Origin: an uncultured Aurantimicrobium sp.
Lineage (GTDB): Bacteria > Actinomycetota > Actinomycetes > Actinomycetales > Microbacteriaceae
Reading direction: 5' to 3'
Length of the DNA stretch: 32,318 nucleotides
Assembly: GCF_936931525.1 (NCBI RefSeq)
Contig: NZ_CAKZII010000091.1
Span: 1-32,318 of the forward strand
The notes beneath the pieces were generated by a model, which was not told the DNA's origin, did not search any database, and worked only from the letters and a program-made list of their open reading frames with translations. How positions within the stretch are numbered: the stretch's first letter is position 1; every line of letters starts with the position of its first letter. The position numbers and the translations under genes were made by a program. Shown here one piece after another: positions 1-9,500 of the stretch.

Positions 1-1286
1 TCCTGGCTCCACCCCACCGAGCGCAACACATCACTGACGGATTTGAACAAGGGCTCCCCCGAGACAGAGACAGATGCCCCGCGCAACGCCATGATGGCTT
101 GTTTAACTTCTGGAAGGTCATAGAAACGCTTCGCGCCGTGAATGGTGCTGCTGATTCCAAGGTCAGAAAGTGCTTGTTCTAGAGCAACCGCCTGAACATT
201 GATGCGATAAAGCACAGCAATATCTTCAGGAAGGGTCCCTCCTGCGATCTCCGCGGCAATCTTCGTTGCCACAGCACGTGCTTCAGCACCGTCATTGGGA
301 TACTCCGCCAGTTGTGGGCTGGGTCCGTCGGGGGTTGCCGCAGTCAGGGTCAATGCACCGGGGCGATCTCGCATCAAGGCGTTTGCTGCCGAAACTATTG
401 GTGCTGTTGACCGATAGTTCGTCTCTAGCTTCACCAGATGTGCATCCGGATAGGTCGTGCCGAACGAGAGTAAGTAATCACTGGTTGCGCCGGTGAAGGA
501 ATAAATGGTCTGGCTTGCATCTCCCACCACGCACAGATCGCGGTGGTCGCCAAGCCACAGATCTAACAAGTGATGCTGCAGAGGTGAGACGTCCTGATAT
601 TCGTCCACGACGAAGAAACGGTAACGCTCGCGCACTTCCATAGCGGCCGCTGCTTCCGATTCCAGCAACCCAGCTGTGAGGAGCAACACGTCTTCCATAT
701 CTATCTGGCCGCGAGCATCTTTGAGATCCTCATAACCATTCATCACGGCAAGAACGTCTGCAACGGCCAGATTTCCTGGCATGGGGCGGGCATAAGCACG
801 CTTTTCATAGCTGGAGAGACTCAGATTGCTTGTCTTGCGCCATTCCACTTCTGAAGCCAGATCACGCAAGGTTGCTGTGTCGAGTTTGAGGCCCAGTTGA
901 GTGGCAACCTCAGCAAGTGGCCTTGACTTTGATTCAAAAATCTTCGGGGTTTCGCCACCGACAAACATGGGCCAGAAGTGCCCAAGCTGACGAAGAGCTG
1001 CCGCATGGAAGGTCTGAGCCTGAACGGGACCGGCACCCAAGTGGCGCAGACGCGTCCGCATCTCTCCTGCTGCTCGATTGGTGAACGTTAATGCCAAGAC
1101 ACGATCGGGAGAATATGTTCCTGTTGCAATGCCGTAGGCAATGCGGTGGGTAATCGCACGAGTCTTTCCTGTGCCCGCACCAGCGAGAACACAAACAGGT
1201 CCTCGAAGTTCTTCCGCCACAGCACGCTGGTCTTCATCAAGACCCGCAAGGAGCTCTTCAGGTGTCACAGGAACTATCTCGCTCAC
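1..1286 (-). CDS. uvrD2: UvrD2-type ATP-dependent DNA helicase, C-terminal part outside window
   Basis: Superfamily 1 3'-5' DNA helicase, probably working in DNA repair or recombination in the cytoplasm. The reading frame starts at a GTG and stays open to the left window edge, giving about 428 residues. Near residues 35-42 is the Walker A motif AGAGTGKT, followed by LTFTNRAAGEM (motif Ia), then VVDEYQDVSPLQ (Walker B/motif II), VVGDASQTIYSF (motif III) and LETNYRS (motif IV). The later helicase motifs and any HRDC or cysteine-rich tail of the UvrD2 family lie outside. The GTG overlaps the stop codon of nudC by four bases (GTGA), so the two genes should be translationally coupled. The nudC-uvrD2 order matches the mycobacterial locus, which supports UvrD2 over PcrA/UvrD1. 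Family assignment is strong; the subfamily rests partly on synteny. Confidence 0.9.
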   Translation of the reverse strand, partial: MSEIVPVTPEELLAGLDEDQRAVAEELRGPVCVLAGAGTGKTRAITHRIAYGIATGTYSPDRVLALTFTNRAAGEMRTRLRHLGAGPVQAQTFHAAALRQLGHFWPMFVGGETPKIFESKSRPLAEVATQLGLKLDTATLRDLASEVEWRKTSNLSLSSYEKRAYARPMPGNLAVADVLAVMNGYEDLKDARGQIDMEDVLLLTAGLLESEAAAAMEVRERYRFFVVDEYQDVSPLQHHLLDLWLGDHRDLCVVGDASQTIYSFTGATSDYLLSFGTTYPDAHLVKLETNYRSTAPIVSAANALMRDRPGALTLTAATPDGPSPQLAEYPNDGAEARAVATKIAAEIAGGTLPEDIAVLYRINVQAVALEQALSDLGISSTIHGAKRFYDLPEVKQAIMALRGASVSVSGEPLFKSVSDVLRSVGWSQ

Positions 1287-2260
1287 GATGGTTGTCCAAG
1301 CCAGGTGTGTTCTTGGTCGAGACTCTCCCCTAGCCATTCCTCGATCAATGCGCGGGCAATGGAAACTTTGCCAGGAAGAACAATCTCATCCAGGCTTGCT
1401 TTGAGCTCATCACGAGTGAACCACCGCAGTTTCAGAATTTCTTCACCATCAGCAACATGGTTCTCCGGATCAAAGCCTGCTGCTACCTGAGCCCTGAAAC
1501 CGAGCATGAGGGACTGCGGGAATGGCCACGGCTGTGAGCCGAGATAAACAGGGTTCGTCACGACAACGCCTGATTCTTCAAACACTTCACGAATCACCGC
1601 TGCTTCCAGCGATTCACCGGGCTCAACATACCCAGCCAGCAGAGAGAAACGATTGCTTTCCCACATCGCATTGTTGCCCATGAGCAGACGGTCTTGGTCA
1701 TCAACGACGAGCACAATCACTGCTGGGTCTGTGCGGGGAAATACTTGTGCTGATTCATCTTCAGGAAGATGGCGAACCCAACCTGCTTGACCTGCAACCG
1801 TCGCCTCACCATTTGAGGGTGCATGTGCATGAGTACGGTGCCAGTTCGCCAAGGCAAGTGCTTGCGTGAACAAACCTGCATCGCGGTCAGAGAGTTCATG
1901 GCCGAGCACACGGAGATCACCCCAGTTGGACTGTTCAGGGCCTAGAACCCCGGCAGCACTGTCATCGACCGTTGCTGCCAAGAACGGGGTTCCAATAGGT
2001 TCACCAGATGACTCAACGGTGCTGATGCCGAGAAAGATAATTTCTTGAGATTGTGCCGGGGTGACTGCATTGAGCTGTTCCAAGGTCAGCGTGACTAATT
2101 GGTTCCCGGCAACTAAAGCTTTACCTTTGTTGAGCACAATGACGCGAGTACGTGCGTCTGCAGCTAACTCATCGAGCAAAGCAGGCCTGGTGCGTAATTC
2201 AGCCCTGCGATCGGTGGCATGACGAGACAACGTGAGTCGTTGCGTGAATTCGTCAGTCAT
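1283..2260 (-). CDS. nudC: NAD(+) diphosphatase NudC, Nudix hydrolase lacking zinc-ribbon cysteines
   Basis: Hydrolyses the pyrophosphate of NAD(H), giving NMN(H) and AMP; family members can also remove NAD caps from RNA. The protein has 325 residues. The Nudix box lies at about residues 210-232, with GYVEPGES and REVFEESG carrying the metal-binding glutamates. The NudC-specific signature SQPWPFPQS follows at 242-250 and distinguishes it from generic Nudix enzymes. FPRTDPAVI at about 174-182 is also typical. Between about 145 and 172, where most NudC proteins have a four-cysteine zinc ribbon, there are no cysteines; the whole protein has none. The gene begins at an ATG, and its stop overlaps the uvrD2 GTG. 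It diverges from the phosphotransferase-like gene at 2344. No strong ribosome-binding site is visible. Confidence 0.93.
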   Translation of the reverse strand: MTDEFTQRLTLSRHATDRRAELRTRPALLDELAADARTRVIVLNKGKALVAGNQLVTLTLEQLNAVTPAQSQEIIFLGISTVESSGEPIGTPFLAATVDDSAAGVLGPEQSNWGDLRVLGHELSDRDAGLFTQALALANWHRTHAHAPSNGEATVAGQAGWVRHLPEDESAQVFPRTDPAVIVLVVDDQDRLLMGNNAMWESNRFSLLAGYVEPGESLEAAVIREVFEESGVVVTNPVYLGSQPWPFPQSLMLGFRAQVAAGFDPENHVADGEEILKLRWFTRDELKASLDEIVLPGKVSIARALIEEWLGESLDQEHTWLGQPS

Positions 2261-2330
2261 TGCACTCGTTCTGGGGTATCAGTAGGGCATTGGATGCGTG
2301 GCGTTGAGTGCCACAAGCACATCCGCGAAT

Positions 2331-2336
2331 TAGCCT
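2331..2336 (+). promoter_or_regulatory. Probable -10 box for the phosphotransferase-like gene
   Basis: TAGCCT ends seven bases before the ATG at 2344, so the expected transcription start is at or next to the start codon. No Shine-Dalgarno is present. The -35 is not obvious. Confidence 0.5.
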
Positions 2337-2343
2337 GTATTTC

Positions 2344-3411
2344 ATGGCCAGATCTCATATCACTCTAGCGGCGTTGGCTACAGCGGCTGTGCCCGGTTTT
2401 GACCCCGTTCAAGCCCAGGCTTTCTCCACCGGAATGCACGGTGACTTCTTTGCAGCCATCGTCACTGATGCCACTGGCCGTGAGCTGATTGTTCGCGTTC
2501 CCAACTCGGCAGAAGCTGAAGCGCAGCTCGGTGCAGAAAAGTATGCACTCGAGACGATGACGGCGGGCATTCGCTCACGTCTGAGCTTTGATGTGCCCAC
2601 CCTGGTTGGGCGCGCACCCATTGGTAAGACTTTCGGACTTGTCTTTGAATTCCTTCACGGTCACCAGATTTCGCTCGCTGACTTCACCGCAGAATCAGGT
2701 TTGCCTACTTCCATTGGAACTTCGATTGCGTCGATTCACTCGTTGCCGACCCACTTCGTCTCTGATGCTGGACTCCCCTTCTTCTCTGCACAAGACATTC
2801 AGCGTCAAACGCGAGATCTTGTTTCCAAAGCTCAGGGAACCGCTCTTCTTCCAGCCGCACTTTCTGCTCGTTGGCAAGAAGCTGTCAACGACAGCTCGCT
2901 CTGGTTGTTTGAGCCCACCGTGATTCACGGCTCGCTCGGTGCTGATTCCTTCATCGCAGGAACCGATTCGGTTTCTGGCGTTTTGGGCTGGGCAGCACTG
3001 CGCGTGGGAGATCCTGCTTCAGACATGCACTGGATTATCAATGCGCCCGTGGATTCACAAGATGCCGCCTTCGCCGCCTATGGCGACTCACGTCACTCGC
3101 TGGTTGACCCCAAGCTTCGTCAGCGTGCGACTCTCTACTCCGAGCTGGAACTTGCTCGTTGGCTACTTCACGGTGTTGAGCAGAAGAGCCCAGAGATAGT
3201 CGATGACGCCATCGACATGCTGGACCGCTTAGTCGACAGTGTTCACCAGGAAAACACCAACGCTATTGGCACAGACACGGCTCCTGTGTTGACCGTGACC
3301 GAAGTTGTTGAACTCTTGGATGAAACCCCAGGTGATGCGTCTTCAGCTCGCTATCGCGGCATGGAGCCTGTCACGGATGACCAGCGCTCTTCTAACTCTC
3401 TTTCGGAGTAA
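2344..3411 (+). CDS. Phosphotransferase-fold protein, probable pseudokinase
   Basis: Resembles the aminoglycoside/macrolide phosphotransferase fold (APH/Mph-like). The preferred ATG gives 355 residues; an in-frame GTG at 2308 would add 12, but a -10 hexamer TAGCCT ends seven bases before the ATG, which suggests a leaderless message. The C-lobe landmarks align but are changed. The catalytic loop, normally HGD-L-x(3)-N, reads HGSLGADSF at about 195-203, and the metal-binding Asp, normally in a IDW-like motif, is glycine in VLGW at about 213-216. The following VGDPASD is normal. Loss of both aspartates argues against kinase activity and for a binding or structural role. It lies inverted between adnB and nudC, and its last 61 bases overlap adnB antisense. 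The substrate or partner is unknown. Confidence 0.8.
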   Translation: MARSHITLAALATAAVPGFDPVQAQAFSTGMHGDFFAAIVTDATGRELIVRVPNSAEAEAQLGAEKYALETMTAGIRSRLSFDVPTLVGRAPIGKTFGLVFEFLHGHQISLADFTAESGLPTSIGTSIASIHSLPTHFVSDAGLPFFSAQDIQRQTRDLVSKAQGTALLPAALSARWQEAVNDSSLWLFEPTVIHGSLGADSFIAGTDSVSGVLGWAALRVGDPASDMHWIINAPVDSQDAAFAAYGDSRHSLVDPKLRQRATLYSELELARWLLHGVEQKSPEIVDDAIDMLDRLVDSVHQENTNAIGTDTAPVLTVTEVVELLDETPGDASSARYRGMEPVTDDQRSSNSLSE

Positions 3412-6400
3412 ATCCGTTCTGGTCTGATTACCTTGTCTTCGGCAACGAAGTAGAAGGCAGCATCAATGTTCTCGGCGGGAACGCCCGACCAGCGAGCATA
3501 GGCAAGTCGATAGAGGGCGAGCTGGAACTGCTTGAGCTCGAGATCTTCAGCATCTTTCGGAGCTTTGCCAGTTTTCCAGTCCACGATTTCGAAGCGTTGA
3601 CCGTGAGAACCTTCGACTTCATAGATGGCATCAATCTTGCAAATGATGATGCTGTTTCCAAAGGGAACGTTGACTTCTAACTCGACAGCAACAGGCTTTC
3701 GGGCGGCCCACTGGCTGCGTTCAAAGGTTTCTTTCAATGTCCGTAGGGTCTGCTCATCTGCAGAAACGAGGGCGCTTGCATCTAAGCCGTCGAGTTCACC
3801 CGGGTGGGCGTCGACGAGGTCGATGTGGCTTGAAACTGCAGAGCGTTCTTCAACCCACGAGTGGAAGAGGGTTCCCAATGCAGTGGCACGGAAGGGGCGT
3901 TCGGGCAACGGCCTGCGCAAGGACCGGGCAACGGCCTGTGGATCCTCGATGAAGTCCTTGAAGCGTGAGGCGGGAATTCGCTCAGGCAACGGAATCTCTA
4001 CATCAGCATTCGATCTGCGATCACGCTCAGCGAGAAGAAGATCAATTTCCGAATCCCAGGGCGTTGGCACGGTGGGACTAGCCAGATAGACCGCTTCGGC
4101 GGCACGCATAACAACATCTCTGCGAGAACCAAGCGAATCCAAGGGCCACGTCACAGTCTCTTCCTCATCACCGAGAGGATTGGTTTCATTCTCAGGGGCA
4201 AGGGGAAGCTCCCCGGAGAACACCCCAGCAGCGGCTAGCTCTTGCAGGAATAGTCCAGGAGGTCGTGGGGTGACCTGTGTGGACCAGAAAGAGGCAGAAA
4301 GCAGCAGAGAGTGCTTAGCGCGCGTGAGTGCCACGTATGCCAATCTGCGCTGTTCATCGTCATAGCGAACGCGGACCTCTTCGACGAATTCGTCGTAACT
4401 CTCCCCCAGCTCAACCTGAGTTGTTGCCGAGCGCCAGTTGAATACGGGCAAATGCAAGGCGTCACCACGGAATTGGAAAGGCAGACGGCCAAATCCCAAC
4501 CAGTTCTCGGCACGAGTGCGATTACCGGGAAGCTCATCTTTGACCATGCGAGGAATGGCCACGACGTCCCACTCCAAGCCCTTAGCACCGTGGATCGTCA
4601 TGATTTGGACCGTGCATGGCTCAGCAGGGGCAGATTGGGGGCTCAGGCGTTCCCGTCTTTCAGCTTCCTTCAGCCAGCTAAGGAAGCCACCCAGCGTTGC
4701 TCGGTCTTCGCCGTCAACATAGGCACTGAGGGGTTCCATGAACGCTTCAAGGCTGGAAAGCGCAGTTGCAGCAGATTCATTCGCGACCGCTTCGATATCC
4801 AGAAGGAGTTCCTGCTGAGCAATCGTGACAAGTTCGCGTAAGTCCACACCCACTCGGCGACGCAGACGAGCGATCTGCTCCCCGGCCAGCTTGAGTCGGG
4901 CCAGACCGGTAGCGGAGAGATTTTCCAAAACCTTGTGATTCTCAGGTGCTGACACGACAAAGTCCAGTGCATCAACCAAAGAAGAACCATCTTCAGACAC
5001 AACGGAGTTACGCAGTGCATTGCGCACTTCTTCGCTCAGGCGCTGCTGACGATGATCGCGCTCACTCATCCATCTCGCGACAGCACTGAGCCCCACTATG
5101 TCCCGAGGTGCAATTGCCCACCTGGCCCCAGTCAGTAGACGAACTAATTCAGAGTCTGCAGTGGCATCGTGCAGAACGCGCAGCGTGCACACCAAGTCCA
5201 CAATGACCGGCTCATCGAGCAAGCCACCAAGGCCCACCACGTGATACCGAACTCCGTGCTCATCTAATGCTCGTTTGAACGGTTCAATGCCTTTGAGAGA
5301 ACGGCACAGCATCGCTGACGTGGTCTCATCATTAACGCGATCCTTCAGCCACAGTGCCACCTGTTGGGCTTCGTCATAGATCGTTTCCGAGACGCTCAGT
5401 TCGACCTCACCTTGCGGCGCATCAGGCTTGGCACGCAATTGCGTGACGGGGATCTGCGTCTTGGCGGAAAGCGGTCGAACCAATACGTTTGCAGCATCGA
5501 GCACACCCACCGGGTTACGCCAACTTGTCGCCAGCGAGTAGGTCGGGGTGAGCTCTACTCCGGCACCAAAGGCAGCACCAAACTGTTCAATATTGTCTGC
5601 GGATGCGCCTCGCCAGCCATAAATTGATTGGTGGGGGTCTCCCACGGCCATGACAGGTGTCCGCGCAAAGAGCAGGCTGAGCAATTGCGTTTGCACAACC
5701 GAGGTGTCTTGGTATTCGTCGAGGAGAACAACCTTGAACTGACTTCGGAAATCTGCCACAACGCTGTCAAAGCGTTGACAGATTTCCAGTGCCAATGCCA
5801 CCTGATCGCTGTATTCAATGAGGCCTTGGCGGCGCTTGGCTGCAGCAAATTCGGTCGCGAGGTCAACTAACACCGGCAGTGTCGTTCCCACTTCACGTGC
5901 CTTGACCCACGCATCAACAGCAGCACTCTTTCGACTACCAGGGCCATCGATAGGCATGTTGACGGTGTGCTCATCAAGTGAGCGAGCAAAGCTTGCAATA
6001 TCTGCAGGGTCCGCCACATTGTCGGCGATGGCGCGGGATAGACGAAGTATCGCTTCGGTGAGTACATCCAGGCTCTTGTCGAGATCCGAGAGAACTTCCC
6101 CCGTTCCTTCACGAGCGATAGAACGGGCCAGCTGCCAGGCAGCTGCCTCACCCAACACTGTCGCATCGGGGTCACGCCCAATAAGCACGGCATACTGCGA
6201 ATAAATACGGTTTGCAAAAGAGTTATAGGTCGTGACGGTGGCTTGATCGAGCTCATCCATCTCGAGCGGGACAACCTTTTCCGCAACCAGTTTGGCTACC
6301 CGCTTGCGGATACGTTCTGCGAGTTCACCAGCTGCCTTGCGAGTGAAAGTCATACCCAAAATCTCATTGACCGAGACCTTGCCATTAGCCACCAGCCACA

Positions 6401-6560
6401 CCACACGGTTGGCCATGGTTTCAGTCTTGCCACTTCCCGCACCCGCGATGACAAGAGCAGGCTCGAGTGGAGCTTCGATGATGGCTTGCTGTTCTGGCGT
6501 GGGATCTGGTTGGTCGAGACGACGTGCCAGCTCTAAGGCGCTGATGTGGAAATCACTCAT
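3351..6560 (-). CDS. adnB: AdnB-like helicase-nuclease subunit
   Basis: Second subunit of an AdnAB-type helicase-nuclease that unwinds and resects double-strand breaks, the actinobacterial counterpart of RecBCD/AddAB. The 1069-residue protein has Walker A GAGSGKT at about 40-46, LTFTR-like motif Ia as MTFTRKAAGEL, Walker B LLDEYQDTS, GDPHQSIYGWRG (motif III), IMTIHGAKGLEWD (motif V) and YVALTRAKHSL (motif VI). A C-terminal RecB-like nuclease domain is shown by the His in LFHSW, the Asp in CKIDAIY, VDWKTGK and the QFQLALYRLAY helix, so both motor and nuclease look intact. The start ATG overlaps the adnA stop (ATGA), implying coupled translation and 1:1 synthesis. Its 3' end runs 61 bases antisense into the convergent phosphotransferase-like gene. 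Length and gene order match mycobacterial AdnB. Confidence 0.9.
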   Translation of the reverse strand: MSDFHISALELARRLDQPDPTPEQQAIIEAPLEPALVIAGAGSGKTETMANRVVWLVANGKVSVNEILGMTFTRKAAGELAERIRKRVAKLVAEKVVPLEMDELDQATVTTYNSFANRIYSQYAVLIGRDPDATVLGEAAAWQLARSIAREGTGEVLSDLDKSLDVLTEAILRLSRAIADNVADPADIASFARSLDEHTVNMPIDGPGSRKSAAVDAWVKAREVGTTLPVLVDLATEFAAAKRRQGLIEYSDQVALALEICQRFDSVVADFRSQFKVVLLDEYQDTSVVQTQLLSLLFARTPVMAVGDPHQSIYGWRGASADNIEQFGAAFGAGVELTPTYSLATSWRNPVGVLDAANVLVRPLSAKTQIPVTQLRAKPDAPQGEVELSVSETIYDEAQQVALWLKDRVNDETTSAMLCRSLKGIEPFKRALDEHGVRYHVVGLGGLLDEPVIVDLVCTLRVLHDATADSELVRLLTGARWAIAPRDIVGLSAVARWMSERDHRQQRLSEEVRNALRNSVVSEDGSSLVDALDFVVSAPENHKVLENLSATGLARLKLAGEQIARLRRRVGVDLRELVTIAQQELLLDIEAVANESAATALSSLEAFMEPLSAYVDGEDRATLGGFLSWLKEAERRERLSPQSAPAEPCTVQIMTIHGAKGLEWDVVAIPRMVKDELPGNRTRAENWLGFGRLPFQFRGDALHLPVFNWRSATTQVELGESYDEFVEEVRVRYDDEQRRLAYVALTRAKHSLLLSASFWSTQVTPRPPGLFLQELAAAGVFSGELPLAPENETNPLGDEEETVTWPLDSLGSRRDVVMRAAEAVYLASPTVPTPWDSEIDLLLAERDRRSNADVEIPLPERIPASRFKDFIEDPQAVARSLRRPLPERPFRATALGTLFHSWVEERSAVSSHIDLVDAHPGELDGLDASALVSADEQTLRTLKETFERSQWAARKPVAVELEVNVPFGNSIIICKIDAIYEVEGSHGQRFEIVDWKTGKAPKDAEDLELKQFQLALYRLAYARWSGVPAENIDAAFYFVAEDKVIRPERIYSERELEERWSSVTGSMPR

Positions 6561-9500
6561 GATGCCGACACCGCCGGGGCTGTATGTATGCGGAATTCGT
6601 ATCGAGTGTGGGGCTTGCCGCGCTCTTCTTCGATCACAATCGGTGCCGTGAATTCGTTACCTGCCATACCTTGGGCTGCGGTCTCAATACGTTCACGGAT
6701 GGTGGCCAATTCGCTCTCGTCATAGGGCTTTTGTTCCATAGCTTTGTAGAGCTTGCCCTTGGTGCCGTTCGTCACGTAGATGAGTTTTGCTCCGCCATTA
6801 CGTGACCCCTCGGGCACATCTGTGAGTACTCCTTCGGTGAGTGCTAATTGGTAACAGGCAAGCTGAGCATGCTCGGGAAGATCTTTCACACGAGGCTCAT
6901 ACTTCCCTGTCTTGAGATCCACGATCACGACATGTCCAATAGCGTCTTGCTCAATGCGGTCGATGTAACCGCGCAGGGTTGCTTTCCCCAACTCCAGGGT
7001 GAACCCACCTTCTGTAGCGAGCAGGGTCTTTCCGTCACTCTGGAAGTTCTGCAAGTACTCCGACACCGCAGCAACCATTTTGCGAACTCGACGGCGCTCG
7101 CCCGTGCTCAGCCATTCTGCATCGAACGAAAGTTCATGCCAACGTGCATCTACTGCTGCCCAGAGTGAGTCTGCGTCGATCGGCATTGAATCATCTGCGC
7201 TGGCGTCTTCCATGACTTTGTGCACGATGGTGCCGATGCCTTGGGCAGAGCTTGAGGTTCGCCCTACAACGGATTCAATAAACCAGGCGAGCTGATTCTT
7301 TTCCCATGTTTCAAGCCTGGACGGTGACACGGAAACCGTGTTTCCATCCTCACTGAGATCAACAAGAGGTGCATCTGTTGAAGGTTCACGTAAGCCATAC
7401 CACTGCGTAGGTGAAGCACCTGGAATCTCGGCAGCAGAAAGTCTGGCCAAAGCATGTGCAAGCTGGGCGCTGCGTTCTGAGGTCTCACCTCGACGCAGGG
7501 CCAGCGTGAGTGCCCTGCGCAGAGATCCCACCAAACCACGCAGAGTGAGCGGATACTCACTGAGCCCATTGCGTTCAGAATCGTGAACAGCCTCAGGGTT
7601 TATCCCTGTAGCCGCTTCGATCCGCCTCAGGAAAGGCGAAGGCAAGGTGTCATCATTTGCTGTCGCAGTGAGAATCACGGATTGCCGGGCACGGGAGATG
7701 GCCACCGCAAACATACGCAACTCATCGTCAAGGACCTCCTTGCGAGAAGCTGCAAAATCAACCTCAATGCCGACGGAATCTCCCATGAGGTCTTGAGCAT
7801 GGAGAAGCGAACCTCGTGGCCTCAGGTTTGGCCACAGGTTTTCTTGCACGGCAGCAATTGCCACAACATCGAACTCGGTGCCGATCAACGCCGAAGGGGT
7901 GCAGACCAACACTGCATCAGCTTGAGCTTGAGGGGCCAAAGTATCTTCAGGAACATCGGCATCCAAAAGCTCTGCAATGAACTCGGCTGCAGGGCGATCT
8001 GGATATCTTTCGACATATCTCTTGGCGGAGGTGAACAACGCCATCACACCATCCAGGTTTCGGTTGGCATCATCAGCGACAAGACCGGCACTGAGTGCCT
8101 CAGTGCCCCAGGTCTTGGCCAAACCGCTGCGTTCCCACGTTGTCCAGAGCAACTCTTCGATCGAGTTCCCGGCAGCAATCTCTGCTCGGAGCATCTGCAG
8201 TGTTTCTGCGAAACGGGCAGCACGGCGGGCAGGGGCGAAATCAAGTGTGACAAGGTCAGCAGGTTGGTCGAGTGCGGCGATAAGTAGCTCTTCACCCGTG
8301 CGCACTCCCCCGGCAGCGAGTTCATCGTGGCGTAATGCCAGTCTCAATCTACGAAGATCAAGGACGGTCAATCCCACCATGGGTGAGGTCAATAAATCGT
8401 TGACCACGTTGGGAGTGAGTTCCATCCGGCCCATCGCCACAGCGATGGCGGCGATGAGATCCAGCGCAGCAGGGTGTTCTTTCAAGGAACGTTCCGAAAG
8501 CAACGTCTTCGTGGGAACTTCTGCCACAGCAAGTGCGCGAGCTATCTGCGGCACCAGCGAGCTGGTGCGCACCACAACTGCCATCTGAGACCATGGCGTG
8601 GAGCCGAGAATGTGCTTTTCGCGGAGTTCCCTCGCGATAGCGGTGGTTTCGGCCACGCGTGACGGACGTTCAATGACGCTCACCGGCTGAGAAACAGCAT
8701 TGTCCACCACGGAGAGTGCTTTGCGTTGCGCACCGGCTTCTGCCGAACCCATCTCTGTGATTTTGTGCACAGCAGTGCGAATTGCAGGGCCGTGACGATA
8801 CACAGATTCGAGTACGAAGGTGAGTGATCGTTCGGCAGGGATTCCTAACTCAACGGCAAAACGTCCCAGGAAATTGGGTACAGCCCCTCGGAAGGTAGTG
8901 GTGGTGATGTCAGGGTCACCAAAAACAATGACAGGAACTCCACGGGCGGCAAAGGCTTTCAACATCCTGACAGCACCCCAGGTGAGCTCCTGCGCATCAT
9001 CGACAAGAACGAGTTCCACATCAGGCATCACAGCAGGCTCTGCGAGAACATTTGCGCCAATTGCCAAGATTTCGGAAGCATCAAAAGATTCTGTCCGGAA
9101 ACCAGCTAGTACCTCGCGATATTCATTCCAGAATTCTGCTGCGGCAACCCACTCGGGATGTTCTCGGGAGAGTCCTTGCGCACGAAGTTCTGTTGGTGTC
9201 CATCCAGCCTCGGTGCTGCGCGCAAAGAGATCACGCAGTTCACTGCGGAAGGCGCGGCGCTGGCGCACTTCAGCAACAAGTGGGTCAGGCCAGGCAGGCC
9301 CCGTTCCATCTTCGATATGGCCCAGCAATAACTCAGCAATGATGCTGTCCTGCTCGCTTCCGGTCAGCATTCGCGGAGCACTCTGGCCCGATGCCAGTGC
9401 ATGTTCACCTGCGAGGGAAAACGCGAGCGAACCAGGAGTGCGAGCTAGTGCGCCATTGGTCGCTCGCGCTAACCTCAGGCCCAAGGAATTGCGAAGGCGA

